Shown: positions 22,368-34,262 of the stretch, in pieces
Numbering within the stretch: the stretch's first letter is position 1
How the letters are laid out: the number at the start of each line of letters is the position of its first letter
NCBI GenBank assembly: GCA_900073065.1
Contig: FJOG01000052.1
Span: forward strand, 1,166 to 65,165
Direction of reading: 5' to 3'
Source: Phialocephala subalpina
Lineage: Eukaryota; Ascomycota; Leotiomycetes; Helotiales; Mollisiaceae
Length of the DNA stretch: 64,000 nucleotides
The notes under the pieces: generated by a model
What the model saw: only the letters and a program-made list of their open reading frames with translations
Told to the model about the DNA's origin: nothing
The model's database searches: none
Translations under genes and position numbers: made by a program

Positions 22368-24552
22368 CTAAGCTAAATTCTGAAGAGCTTCTTGATACAC
22401 TGCTTTCGTTGCCTCCGTCATTCGAATTGGTGCATCTGGTGGTGCGGTAGGAATTCGGTACGACCTCCCTTTCGCAACGATCGCCTCATACCCTTCAAAC
22501 TTCAGTTCCGGCCATTTCTCAAACAGGCCCGGATCGAATCGCCATGACTTGGCTGCGTATAGACGAATGTCATGCGACAGCTTCAGAACTAGCGCGGGCG
22601 TTGTGAGGACTTCAAGCAAGCTGAATGAGTCCGACCTGTCGTGATGGTGCGAATTTTGGTGTGTGATTCGGTCATTCGAGGCAGAATGCGGCGGAATGCT
22701 GCTGAAAAGCAGATCCTGGAACGCATTTGTGGTGTCATCGAAACTCTGCCCAGCTTCACCAACTTGTGTCTCAATAAAATCGGGTCCAGTCTCCAGAAAA
22801 GAAGACTCGGCCTGAAACGCACAACCACTCTTCATCAAAGATAAGCTAGCAGCATCAATAGCACGGTAAATGTTCCATATCCCAAAGTATGCCCTGCCTG
22901 GGGGAGCCTGTGGTAAGATCCGAGAGAGATCGTTGACTTCAATTACGTAGCTGTTCATCATATCGCACATGAGACGGTCTAGAACCACACTGTGATTATA
23001 GTACATTATCACGCGATCTCTCAGATCAGCATAAGGGATCCAATCAATGATTGCAGAATGCGGCACAGTCAGCTGAACCTGAGTAGGCTTATAGTCAGGT
23101 AGCAGATTCTTATAAGTTTCGGTCGTGGGATGAATTCGCCAGAGGAGAATGGGTCCGATAATCTCGGGAACCTCGGATTTGAACCAGACGGAGTGCGTCC
23201 GCGGCCAGGCGTTACAAATGAAAAGAGACATGATAGCAGTGCAGTGTTGGTAAGCTCTAAAAGGATCATCTTGTCAGCAATGAAGATTCAAAGTATATCA
23301 GATCAAAGGGGAACGGCAGAGAACATACATCTGACGCGATATCCCGTCTGGTGCTACATCCAATTTGCAGCGGGCTTGCAGCTCAAGAGCTTCTATATGC
23401 TCAGAGAACATTGACGACTGTCCTGAATTGGGCGACAAGTGATTTATCGCCGGTGAATTGGGGAAAAGCCCATGGGGAAGCACGAGGCGTGTTTGTGATG
23501 GAACCATCGTGTATGGCATATACGTCCCCGCGTGTTCAGCGTTCATACCTATTGTATTTTGGTGGACTGATCCCAGGGCATCGTGCTGAGGAGGCTGATC
23601 GTTCATGGGACAGGAATCTATCTCTGAAGGTGGTTCATTTATAGGGACCGCCCTTCTCGACTCGGAATTTTCAAAGAGTTCAGCAATAAAATTCTCGAGA
23701 GCTATGTTATTAGGGTCTGCTAGATCTATTGGCTCTTCGTAGAACTCTTCAGGGATTGTTTGCTCTGCTTCTTCTGAGGCAATGTCGCTGACCAGCGTCT
23801 CAATCGACTCTGGTGGCGTTGTTGCTGCTACGCTCACCCGAGGCTGCGATTTTGAAGGCGAAAAAGGAGCGCTTTCGACTTCATGAGGGCCCTTCATGCT
23901 ATTACTGCTAGATGGCCGTGTTTGCTCTACTCATGCATCAGTGTTGGACACCACCGTCAGCATTCTGGGGTTTATTCTATCATACCCTTTGGTGGCGGTC
24001 GATGCCTTTTTGATCGCATATCTCTCCCTCGACCACCTGGAAATATGTTAGGTTAAACGGAGTGAAATCGCTTGCAATGGCCTTTACTCACGGCTGTCAG
24101 AGCCGTCCTCGTTGTCCATCTCCTCATCAGGCTCCGACTCTTCAGCGCCTTGCACGTTCAGGATTCTGCCAACTTCGGCCCCGATGCAATTCAAAGCAAC
24201 GGAGATCTTCAAAATTTGCGATCGGGCCTTCAGCGCTGCTCTCCGTAACTCTGCAGCCTCTCGGATCAACGTCTGGTTCCTTTCACTTTCGGATTGAGCG
24301 GTCGTTTTTGTTCGTTCCTCTAACTCTTTGATATACATGGACTTGCGTTCGCGAAAATGTCTCTGTGATAAACGGTTACGAAGGCGCCTGAGAAAGACCA
24401 ACATGTGCGGGTCAGTCAAGCCCATTTCTTATTTCTCGAGCTTTTTCGTCAAGTTACCTTTTCGTGGTCTCATTCAATTCCTCCCAATTCTCAAACTCTT
24501 GAGCAGGATCTGGTTCTGCGGACCTTATCCGCTTCTGACGCGAGCGTGGCAT
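22368..24552 (-). CDS. bZIP transcription factor with DUF3425 domain
   Basis: A fungal bZIP regulator of about 620 residues in five exons. The first exon, MPRSRQKRIRS to NETTK, joins the basic region RRLRNRLSQRHFRERK. Its N-x-x-S-Q-R-x-x-R-x-R core is the DNA-contacting motif of AP-1-like bZIPs. The zipper is weak and followed by an acidic stretch, then a long variable linker rich in Pro, Glu and Ser. The last exon begins AYQHCTAIMSLFICNAWP and carries the DUF3425 block with VPHSAIIDWIPYADLRDR and a WRFDPGLFEKWPEL segment. All four introns are canonical. It likely acts in the nucleus. Its position at the end of the 4.5-22 kb oxidative gene group makes it a candidate local regulator, though proximity is the only evidence. 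Confidence 0.82.
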
Positions 24553-26121
24553 CTTACAGGAGATTATTGGGGCAAATGTTGAGAGAAGACGACGTGGGAA
24601 GGAAGAGAAGGATGTTGGCGAAGTTGTGAAAAGCCAGCTAGCAGTCCCGAGGCACGGCATAGAGCGCACGCCTTCTCCAGACCCCCGCATGAACGACCCC
24701 GCACCGTCAGCGCATTATGCAGATCCTACCCAGCCACGCGGAGTGGAGCAGCCCATCAGCACTCTGGGTCTTGGGATGTACATGTTCCCTGGCCATGCAG
24801 GTGGGCTTGAATCAGGAGGTGAGGCGAGGCGAGGCGAAGCGAAGGTTAAACGGGGGGTTTGTCACGAAAAGTTTGGTCATCGCTTAGGAAGAGTAGCAAA
24901 GACGGTACTCGAACTTCTCAAAAATAAGACTAAGCCCTCCTCCCTCTGGTCCCCCCTCCGGATTTCGGGCTAGGAAGGGCGCCACGCCCCCTACAATCGA
25001 CTCCGAGTTGTCTTGCTCCGGGTAGTAGTCACGTGCACCGCTCTAATGCCTGAACTTTTCCCAATGCCTTCCTTCCACCTTTTCTTTCTTTGTATGAGCG
25101 TGGGGAGTCGCTACTAAAGATACAAACCAAGCAACTTCTTTTCATCGAACGTGTCGTGATCGGAGGTCCCAAGGACGGAGTAGCGGGGTCTGACCCCATC
25201 TCACTTCGTTGCCGCACTTCTTTTCTTAACCTTCACACATCTTTCAATTGATATCAATTTTACACGTCAAACAACAGCAATTACCTTATTTTCCATAAAT
25301 CAGCCTGTATTCCTTCGCATCTGACCTTTTCGGTCTCGATTCGAGTGGACGCACGTCAGCTCGGTTTGTTGGAGTGGCGAGCTCAACCAGATTCCAACAC
25401 ATCACAACCTGGACGATTGGAATTACCAGTTGTGTTCCTCAAAAGCCGATTGTTACCTTGTAGCTCTTCGTATCGCTTGTGATAGCCTGCATTCCAGAAG
25501 GAGATCCCCTGCAAATATCGGTGACAGGAATGCCGCTTGGGCATCAGCTTGAGCTCTGCCTGGATGTGGAACAACGACACGAAAGTGTCAAGTAGGTGGC
25601 TTGTTGGGCCTAGTGATGGGCATCAATTCTCACGACGTTGAGTATTCAGAGTCAACTCCTGGGGTATACCTTGAGTCTTTACAACAAGGAATTTGAATCC
25701 GAAGAAGGCTTTGTCGGAACGACCGGTCTGCTTCGTGGACAATCTCCTACTAGGACTGGCCGAGACACGGCTCCGAGCTTCACAAACAAGCACGATGGCA
25801 ATGCTAAGCCAGGCAGTCAATCGAGAAGAGAGCACTCTTAATTTTCAACTGATTTCCGTTCCAATGGTTTTTGTCGATGTTGTCCTTCAGCCTTGATTTC
25901 ATGGCAATAAGTTCTTTGGTTGTGCCTACGTCCCTAGCATGATCAAGTGTCAAGGTTCTAAGCGAACCTCCATGATGAAACGCTTTGCATTGCTGATGAT
26001 CAGTACTGTCATGCTACTCGCGACTGTGGGTCGAACCACAGTACAATGTCCGAAGCGGTGCGGGACAATTCCAGCATTCCGGAAATCTCATCAACATCAT
26101 ACCGAGAGCATTACCAGACGC
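24553..26121. other. long intergenic region
   Basis: About 1.6 kb between the bZIP gene and the F-box-like array. Several frames of 60-115 codons exist on both strands but overlap one another and show no domain. A short imperfect GAGGCGAGGCGAGGCGAAG repeat lies near 24820-24842. No RNA gene was recognised. Confidence 0.4.
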
Positions 26122-26855
26122 TCAGAATCCAATCATTGTGGTCCATTCCTCCCACGCCGCCATTATCTTCCTTGCCTCGACCAGCTCACAAGTCTTCGTT
26201 CCGGGCCACGTTTGTCGTACTCGATAAAAAACGTACGCCGAGACATCTCCAGCAAGACACATATCTTTCCAGTGTTCCATCTTCTGCTCAACCTCGTCAA
26301 GCCAGACATCCTCGTCCGTACTAAAAGGCGAAGGGAGCATGTAGACCCTTGCTCCCGAGACTCTCCTGTATGACATGTTATAATAATCAGAAAGCCGCCT
26401 GAAGAATGCGTTTTCAGCCAACCCTCGTCGCTTCCTACCGAACCTGTTCATCTTCAGGAAATGGATTTTTTGGCCGGTCCGCGACCCTCTGGAAGTAAGA
26501 CGATAGTGAGGACCAAGGAATGTCCGAACGATCATCACTCGATCAAGGTGTTTCTGTAGCCTTTCATTATCCCAGCTTGTTCGGTACATTAGATTGAACA
26601 ATTTGCGCTTCCTTCGCGATAACTTCGATCTGGAGGTTAACCAGTAGAGGTGGTAGAGCGCACGGCAACTCAGGCCAAGGCTAATTGCAGTCGCTATCTC
26701 CTCGTCCTCGGTGAGTTGCTCGAACAAATAGACCATCAGGTCTCTCGGGAGGTTATGCAGATCGAAGGGGACCCGCTGTCGCAGGGCTATATCAGTCAAC
26801 ACAGGCCCAGATTGCCACCGATGGAACTCTTACCTCGCGATGTCCCGGAAGCCAT
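26122..26855 (-). CDS. F-box-like family member A (intact)
   Basis: First of nine paralogues in an array. A tiny exon 1 (26855-26834, MASGTSR plus one base) and a 47-nt canonical intron precede exon 2, giving 228 residues. The N-terminal part FDLHNLPRDLMVYLFEQL followed by SLGLSCRALYHLYW matches the F-box layout (LP.D....I...L then a conserved C.S...). A middle block has FLGPHYRL and HFLKMNRFGRK. The family tail is PSPFSTDEDVWLDEVEQ, a Trp-rich stretch and MAAWEEWTTMIGF at the stop. No lesion was seen. F-box proteins bring substrates to SCF ubiquitin ligases; this role is inferred from the N-terminal motif only. The C-terminal half is a family-specific domain I do not recognise. Confidence 0.7.
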
Positions 26856-27779
26856 GGTACAATTTAACAGAATCGAGCGTTTGGTTTTAGCGCTACAACA
26901 GTATGTCTGTTCAGGATCTATTGATGTGCAGGTATCTGTCGATGCTGTAGATACTCAATATTCAGCGATTGTAAGCTGATAGAGATGTGGTGGTGTTGAT
27001 ATCTCGATGCTCGATAAAAGTTGTTTGTTAGAAGATGTATCGGGATCGGAACTTGAGAAAGAACATCAAGAGACCCAACAAATGTCGAAGTGGAAGGAGC
27101 GATGAGGGTTCAACGCAAGTCAAAAATAGGCGATTTTCACGCTCGCGGTTTCCACGTTGGGAAATGAGCCGGCAAATTGCACTTGCACTTGAGGGAAGGA
27201 GCAGATTTGGAGGTACTGCCTGATCAGATTTGGGACGAGAGGAAGACTCCAGCTCTATAAGGTAATTTCTCTGCTGGAATGCCCAAGAGTGGCTAGGAGA
27301 TTGGCGACGGGAAAAGATATACAAACACAATAAGGTGATGTCGAAGGTAAGTGGAAGCTCATGCCAATCTTTCAACCAGATCGGGAAACAGGTTGACTGA
27401 CCAAAAAAGATGGCACGAATACGTGGCACAGGAAATATCATTCTGCAGCAAAATTACCCCGTGTCCTCTTCCACCGCTTCGACAATCGGGAGCATGCCCT
27501 TGGAACGTTCCAAGCATCATAATGCAACCGAAGCGGTTCACTTTGTGCACACCACCACTGGTCGGCCACAGCTACAGTTTCTGGACGCAAACTCGTCCAG
27601 TGTGCTCACCTCCGTGGTTTTAGGAGGGGCTTTGGCACTAGCCAAATGGTGAAGAAGACGACAACGATTGTTACAATTCCCCAAAGCAAGTAATACAGAA
27701 GGGAGACTTTCTCATTACTTCCTGATTTGCAAAACTGCTGCTCCGCAAACGCAAAATATCACTGCCCACTACTGGTTCA
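26856..27779. other. intergenic within F-box-like array
   Basis: About 0.9 kb between members A and B. Open frames of 60-137 codons on both strands lack the family motifs and any other recognisable domain. It should contain the promoter of A. Confidence 0.4.
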
Positions 27780-28723
27780 TTATCCGAAGTAGATTGTCCA
27801 CTTCTCGGAATTCGGCCCATTGCCCTTGTCCATTATAATTCTCGCCCTCCTTACCTGCGAAAGGCATACCGTCCAAAGCTCAAAATCAGTCATTGCAGTC
27901 CAATCAACCCAAGCCGCCATAACTTTGTCCATTTGGATGCGTCCATAAACGTACGTCTTCGGCCAGACCCTTGTCATGCAATATGGAGCTTTCTCCTGAA
28001 GAGACTTCATATCCCAATTGTCCACTGTCCTAGCCACCTCCTCATACCAGTCGTCGTCGCTCTTTCCGAAGGGTGAAGGCAGTAGATAGACAACGTCGAA
28101 CCACTTGCCGCTCTGAGGAAGGTATCTCAAGGAGGACCAATCCTTACGACGCCGGCGGAATGCGCTTTCGGCCATGCTTCGTTGTCTGCCATACACCTCT
28201 ATCTTCAAGAAGTGGAAGACTGTGTGAAACGAACTACTCCAGTCTTTTAACCATATGAGACGGTACTGAGGGCCCATGAAGTTCCCGACATTCGAGACCA
28301 TTTCAGCCATTTCGCGTTGTTGTAGTTCGTCATCGGGTCGTAGTCCTTCGTGGGAATTGAACGAGGTTTTGCGACCGTAAAGGATGACTGGTTCTGGTCG
28401 CAATGACTTAAATATATGGTAGAAGGATCGGCATGTGAGTCCAAGACTAACGCTTGCGGCCATACTGTATTGCGCAAGAAGTCTTTCGATGAGGTAGACC
28501 ATGACGTCCTTTGGCAGACCACTAAGATTGAATGGCCCTTGCAATTCTAAGCATGGTCAGTAAAAGGAGCTCACACCCCGATACCCGTGAATTACTTGCC
28601 TTGCGCAGCTTGTGGATCCATTGCGGAATCAGAGATCGTCAGAGCACCAGATGCCGCAGTGCTGTCTTTGTCTTCATTAGCCATCGCTGGAGGGGATTTA
28701 GTCGATGTCGAAGAAACTTCCAT
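27780..28723 (-). CDS. F-box-like family member B (intact, GC-AG intron)
   Basis: An intact paralogue of 296 residues. Exon 1 (28723-28600) starts MEVSSTSTKSPP and is Ser/Ala-rich. The intron 28599-28547 has a GC donor in perfect consensus (AAG|GCAAGT) and interrupts the frame in phase 1, as in most other members. Exon 2 begins with FNLSGLPKDVMVYLIERLL and SLGLTCRSFYHIFKSLRPEP. Then come FMGPQYRLIW, HFLKIEVYGRQRSMAE, LPSPFGKSDDDWYEEV, and the terminal block MAAWVDWTAMTDF. Unlike the others it runs ~35 residues past this block. Predicted role: F-box-like adaptor, inferred. Confidence 0.72.
28547..28599 (-). other. GC-AG intron in member B
   Basis: A 53-nt intron with donor AAG|GCAAGT and acceptor CTTAG. 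Removing it joins the exons in phase 1, exactly where paralogues have GT-AG introns. No GT donor nearby gives the right frame. Confidence 0.75.
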
Positions 28724-29151
28724 GTTGCGCGTTTTCTTTGGTGTGCTGACGCGGTGTTGTTGACGGAGGTTGATCAAGTCAGCCAGGATTTATTCCCAAT
28801 TTCACGCTAGCGTTCTAGCTCAAGGCTTTGCACATTCAACTTTGCCGCAGACTTATTTTCTTCGGCTATACAATGAAATTACGGGAACTGCTGTCGATGT
28901 GCTGATGCCAAGTGAAGCTGGTGGGTAAGAATCCGAGAGCGCGTTGGCAACTTCCAAGATACCAAAACATTTGGGAAGGAACCATTGGTGTTGCGCTCCT
29001 TTCTTATAGCCTTAGAAGAGAAAGAAGGCCAACTAATTGATGCCTGAAAAGCGTACAGAGTGATTCTATTTCTGCACCGAGAGAGGTATCCTACAAAGTC
29101 TACGACACAGTGTCCCTACAATCGAAAACCCCCCTGGACTGTCTCCCAATG
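28724..29151. other. intergenic within F-box-like array
   Basis: About 430 bases between members B and C; it should hold the promoter of B. Nothing coding was seen. Confidence 0.4.
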
Positions 29152-30000
29152 TCAGAGCCTAACCATCGCCACCCACTCAGCCAACGCCTCCATCATCTTG
29201 TCATCCAGCATGCGCTGACCCACACTAGTAACCGGCCAAGTTACCCTCCAACGAAAAGCAGCCCATTCGGGTAAGGAATCAATATCCAAGCTTTCGAGTA
29301 TTCCGGCAACCTCATCATACCAAGCCTCTCCTTTACCGAAAGGCGAAGACACATCAAGACGCTCCTTCCAACCTCCTCGTCCCAATATTCCATCCGAAAA
29401 TAAGTGTTCAGTCTCTCCCGAAATGCCTTTTCCGCCTTGCCCCTCGCTCTGCCATATATTTCCTCGTTTAGAAAGTGGTTTCGAAACACATCTCCCATAT
29501 GAGTGACCATTTGTATCAATAATACCTGTCGATATCGAGGACCAAGGAATTCAGCGATGTAGCGGGTGAGAAAGACGCATTGGCCGTGGCGAATGGAGAA
29601 AGGTTGGTAAATAATTTGGATTGGAGCTGGGTGTAGAGCCTTCAAGATATGATAGAAGGAACTGCATGCCAATCCGAGGCCGGCCATGGACGCGAGATCA
29701 TCACTCCCCTTTATCATTTCGAAGATCTTGAACATGATATCTTTCGGGAGACCAGCAAGATCGAAAGAGGTTGGGGTTCGCGTCTCTGCGTACTGTCAGC
29801 CACGGAAGTTTGATATTATCAAGCGGTGGCGATGGCTTACCTTGGACTTGTAGTGCCATTACAAAGTCCATGATGAGGTCAGAAGTCAAGAGAGGCGAAG
29901 GACAAAGCCCAGCAGAATCGCAAGTAACTTCGCCTTTTATTGCCGCACACGTCTTTGTTCGATTTGAAGAAGCCGAAATTTTAAGAACTCTTTTGCTCAT
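29152..30000 (-). pseudogene. F-box-like family member C (frameshifted)
   Basis: A paralogue with one frameshift. Exon 1 runs from the ATG at 30000 (MSKRVLKISASS) to a GTAAGC donor in phase 1. Exon 2 starts ETRTPTSFDLAGLPKDIMFKI and continues GLGLACSSFYHILKALHPAP, FLGPRYRQV and HFLNEEIYGRARGKAE. After YWDEEVGRSVL the frame is lost near 29350-29360, and the family tail SSPFGKGEAWYDEVAGILESLD to LAEWVAMVRL is read in another frame. A one-base insertion or two-base deletion would explain it. It could also be a sequencing error, since the rest of the reading frame is clean. Confidence 0.68.
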
Positions 30001-30839
30001 CTTCCCAAGCTTGAATGTTGAAAGACCGCTGCTATTTCTCGCGTACTAGCTTACCTCGTTAGAGCTGTGCCGGAAAGTTGACGCAGTGAAGGTGACCTCC
30101 TTCGGTGGAGGCTCCTCCTCGCTTAGTACAAACGACAACAAAAGACTTGGAAAAGCCGGTTTTCGGGCGGCCGAGGAGCCCAAAAAAAAGAAAGAAGGAG
30201 TACAGGAGATACATGAGAAGAACAGAAAACGTGCCTACCGTTAAATCCTAGAATTTGTAGATTATAGACTTTGCGGTCTCCCTGGCACACCGGCCTATGT
30301 GCGGTGGGCACACCAGATTGAGTGTTTAATTCGTATCTGGGAACGGGGTCATAGTTGGACGCTTCACCACCCTGTCGGCGTACCTACCTATGAAGTAAAT
30401 TTGCTTATTTAAATCTATATGGGGTTTTGTGAAGTGGTGGGTCTGTTGAAGTGGCGGCGCGAAGTTTTCCCGTTTTGATGGCGGAGATCGGATGGAGGAA
30501 GGCTTGAACCATGGTGAATTGGGGGATATGTGGTCAGCTTCGAAAGAGGGGTATCTTTCGGTTCAGCTTTGCAATTGAAGGTCTGATTCCGTGATGCGAA
30601 GTTCAGGGGCCGGCAGGAGTATCAGACACGTCACGCACTAAAATATTTAATTGATGAAAAGAGAAGCTGATCAAGGATTTGTGGTAGTTCGAAAGCTTCT
30701 TCATTGCTCTATTCGATGACAAACAATGTAAGCATGTGCAGGAGAGGCGCCGCAGATCCCGTACCTCGACAGCTATAATCATTTTCGGCCCCTAACCACA
30801 ACCCGGACAGTGAGACAGCAATACCGGGATCAAGAGCCA
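30001..30839. other. intergenic within F-box-like array
   Basis: About 840 bases between members C and D. No family motif or other coding signal was found. Short frames at 30123-30311 resemble nothing. Confidence 0.4.
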
Positions 30840-31653
30840 GCCATCACCCGTCCAGTCACCTCAAGCCGCCATTATCCTCTCCGTGTGAATTCTCTGAGAG
30901 ACGTAAGTCTTGGGCCAGTTCTTCTTCCAATGAATGACAGCCTCTTGGGTCCAGGAACTCGTATCCAGCCGATCTACCAGTGCAAACACCTCTACGTACC
31001 AATCCATCCCTTTGCCAATTGGTCGAGGCAGCATATCTATAGTCCCCTTTTCACCGAGCTTTTAAAACTTCATGTTTCGATAATCATCCATCCGGTGTTG
31101 ATATTCACACTGAGCCAGATTTCCTCCTTCCTCGCCGTACACAGCTTTGCTCAGAAAGTGACTACGTCTCTCATTCATAGCCTCGTTTTTGTCCTGTCAA
31201 ACACTTTGGTATCCTTCGCCCGGGAATCCAGCCGCCATCAACTGCATTAGAGCTCCTTCACGCATTTGCTCGACGAACCATATATGTGCCAACCCAGTCA
31301 GAGCTATCTCGAGCGGAATTGGCTCCGGAAGGAGGGACTTGAGAACGCGGTAGAGCGAACGACATGTCAGGCCCAGGCTTGCGCACAGCCTCAGATCTCC
31401 CTCGTCGAGAAGCTGTTGAAAGAGATAGACCGTAACATCCTTGGGGAGTCCAGCGACGTCGAAGTGGGCCTTTTCTGAATGTCCGACCAGGGTAGGTACT
31501 TCGAGGTCGGCTGAAATGTGCGTTTGAGAAGCTGATACTCATTAGCAGTGCGGCCTGAAACTGCTGTCTGAACCACTTGCCTTGGGATGCGAGCTTGCCC
31601 TCCGAGTTCTCCAGCGTCTCTTGTTGTGCCATTGCGCCTTTTGATGACTCCAT
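30840..31653 (-). pseudogene. F-box-like family member D (three stops)
   Basis: A paralogue with three in-frame stops. Exon 1 starts MESSKGAMAQQE at 31653. A GC donor (CAAG|GCAAGTGG, 31581/31580) ends it, and acceptors at either of two in-frame AGs work. Then come HFDVAGLPKDVTVYLFQQLL and SLGLTCRSLYRVLKSLLPEP. The stops are TGA at 31197-31199, TAA at 31062-31064 and TGA at 30861-30863. The last replaces the invariant Trp of the MAAW.DWT block. Between the stops the frame is maintained and family motifs (LPRPIGKGMDWYVEVF) are readable, so the gene decayed by substitutions rather than by indels. Confidence 0.72.
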
Positions 31654-32059
31654 CGTTCTCGTTTTGCGCAAGGGGTTGTGTTGGGATTGTGCGGGGATCG
31701 ATTCCCAGAATCTCGACTAAGAGCCTTTGGCTATGAATTGCTTTCGATTGGCATGGCAAGAGTTTCGTGACTGTCGATGTCGCGACGAGTTCAGCTTTGA
31801 AATAAGCACACTTCATCTGTCTTTGCCGCAAGATCTCATCCTTATTTTAGACATTTGGACCGGAACGTCACTGTCAATATTCCGCATCAAACGAGACAAG
31901 GCTCAAGAGACACGCGGATCTTCATTGCTTTACTTAAATGGAGGGATTGCTCGACGCTACTTTTGGGAATTTGTACAACACTTCCCAAAGTCACGCCGTA
32001 CCCAGCAGCTCCCACGCTGTTCATTCGCACCTGCTGAATATCCCCACGATGTAGGATCA

Positions 32060-32766
32060 CCATACCACCATATAACCATCCAATCATAGCAATCCAGTCT
32101 TGCCAGATTGAAAATATCGCGTCCTCCTCGAGTCTATAATACATGTACTGTACCATAACGAGTGCCTCCTCCAGTGGTCGATCGAGGCTTCTGGCTCAGG
32201 GCAAGAAGCCGTTCCCCAACTATCCACAAAGTCATGCGTGTCCTTGTACGGTACCAATCATGGCCTTTGCCAAAAGGACGTGGTATTTCGGTAGGAAATG
32301 GGTAGCTTTTGCCGTCTTCTAGAAACACCTTATAGCAAAAGGCGCGCCATTTGAGTCGCTCGTAAGCCAGGTTGTTACGCTCTAGGCTATCTCGCTCGTT
32401 ATAAAGGCTATTACCTTCCCCATAAAGGTTTTTGTTCAAGAAAGAATAGACAAATGGTGTGAGCCAGGCGCCCTGATAACGGTGTCCCAGGAATCTGCGG
32501 AAAACATCGCAAAGTCCACTATCCACACGCATGTCAAGCCGAGAACAGCGCTGGTGGCACGATCCCCTCTGGCAAGTAAGCGTGATATTAGGTGGACCAC
32601 GACTTCTTCCGGAAGGTCGGTGAGGAGGTCGACGGGAGCCGGTTTGGATGCCATAACATATTAGCTAGAGAACAGTGAGCGCAGTGCTATAACAGGGCAG
32701 CTTACCTTGCGCCGCAGCTAACTGGAGTCTGCGCTTGCGCCTCGCGGCTGTCTTCCGGCGTGGCAT
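32060..32766 (-). pseudogene. F-box-like family member E (deleted and shifted)
   Basis: A badly decayed paralogue. A possible exon 1 (MPRRKTAARRKRR) ends in a GTAAGC donor. Next is VDLLTDLPEEVVVHLISRLL and SAVLGLTC. About 40 codons seen in paralogues are then missing and the frame changes, continuing LCDVFRRFLGHRYQGAWLT, FLNKNLYGEGN and PRPFGKGHDWYR. A second shift precedes the end block IWQDWIAMIG near 32060-32110. At least one internal deletion and two frame changes are needed, so it is not a functional gene. The edges given are approximate. Confidence 0.6.
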
Positions 32767-33156
32767 CGCTCTTAGTAGTAGGCTGATCTCTCTTGCACTT
32801 CTGGAAGATGTGAATTGAATGGCTTGGAGAGACTCGAAATCAAGCCTGCGGTTCTGGAGGGGATACTGAGGTCCGGCTAGTTGTACAAAAAAGTGTAGTT
32901 GTACTCCCTTGAAGAAGAGCTTGCTATTCCAGGTGCTATGGGGCCCTCAATAGAGAGCAAAATAAAGGTTTTCCTAGCGGCTCCGGTCTACTTCACAAGA
33001 CTTCGGATCGTCGCGATCGGGTGTTGTTGGCACTTCAAATAAATTAATAGAGGTATTGAATTGTTCATTCTGGGAACCCATCCTCTGCAACCTACCAGGA
33101 CGCAACTAGCCAGGTACTTTTCCCTTCGCAACAACTCAAACAGCAATACCTCTAAA
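32767..33156. other. intergenic within F-box-like array
   Basis: About 390 bases between members E and F without recognisable coding sequence. Confidence 0.4.
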
Positions 33157-33965
33157 TCATAGGTCAACCATCACAATCCATTCCTGCCAAGCCGCCATTA
33201 CCATCTCTGCTCCGACTTGAGCGTTTATGTATGGAGCCACGTCCTTTCTCCAGTGATAAACCGCGGCTTGAGAGCAAGAATCCAGTTCCCAGCTATCCAC
33301 AAATTCAAGCATCTCCTCATACCAGCGATCGCCCTTGCCGAGAGGATAAGGTATCTTGGTGGGGAAAGGGTGTCTCTTTTGGGTGTCTACCAACATCTCG
33401 TAGCAGTAGATGCGACCCTCCAATCGATCTTGAGCTAGGTTCAGTGGGTCCCCCCAGTAGCCCTGCCCATACACGTCTTTGTTAAGAAAGAGCTAGCTTT
33501 TTGTTGTTACCGAAGCTTCCCGATACTGCTCTCCTAGAAATTTCCTAACGACCCTCACAAGATTGTCCAATTCCGGTACGAATATTTTCTCCGGGTTTTC
33601 AATGAATCCGATCGGCTTGTTATGTAGAGACTTGAGGATATCGTAGAAAGAGCGACAGGTCAGACCAAGGCTTGTGCTTATCGCAAGATCTGGAAATTCA
33701 CCTTCAGCCAGCAGAACCGACATCAAGTTGACTATGACATCTTTCGGCAAGCCGCAGAGGTTGAAGGCAGTCTTGCCCTTGTGAGCTTTTTTTGTCAGAA
33801 AAATACCCCTTGCAAGGAAAGAGATTGATCGGGAAACGTACATTGCGCATTTGATGTGGACATGGCCATACAAGCAAGGATTTGCGATGGAGGTTCAGAA
33901 GGATTTCGTACTGCGGGGAGATCAATTGATGGGGATTCCATAAGGTTTTGCGGGCTGGTTTCCAT
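33157..33965 (-). pseudogene. F-box-like family member F (single TAG)
   Basis: Nearly complete paralogue with one in-frame TAG. Exon 1 begins METSPQNLMESP at 33965 and ends CAAT|GTACGT in phase 1. Exon 2 reads FNLCGLPKDVIVNLMSVLL, SLGLTCRSFYDILKSLHNKP and FLGEQYREAS. The TAG at 33493-33495 interrupts KS*LFLNKDVYGQGYW, and the frame then runs cleanly through PYPLGKGDRWYEEMLEFVDSWELD to VMAAWQEWIVMVDL. The stop could be a recent CAG-to-TAG change. Translation up to it would give only the F-box half. Readthrough cannot be excluded from sequence. Confidence 0.7.
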
Positions 33966-34262
33966 CTTTGCGCGTGGTGGCGTGAGAGTTGATCACCGAG
34001 ATTGTTTGGTAGTGGTGATGGAGTTGGGTCGAGTTGGAGCTTAGCCGAGACTTTACAAGTCTTGTATGCGCTAGTGAAGCTAGCGGTCACTTTTGAACAA
34101 GCAAGCATTCGAACTTAACGAGCAAGAAGACCATCACCTTGGATGACTTTCACAGTAATTTAATTTATTACAGATTATGGTACACGCTGGACCGATTCAA
34201 GGGTTTGTGGGTTATCAAATTTGTACGGGAAACTACTCTAGGTATGCATTGCAGCCTTAACA

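Noticed and set aside
24626..24973. 115-codon plus-strand frame upstream of the bZIP gene
   Set aside because: Low-complexity GAGGCGAGGCGAG stretch and no domain; overlaps antisense frames.
27410..27652. 80-codon plus-strand frame between F-box-like members A and B
   Set aside because: No resemblance to any family and no family motif; probably chance.
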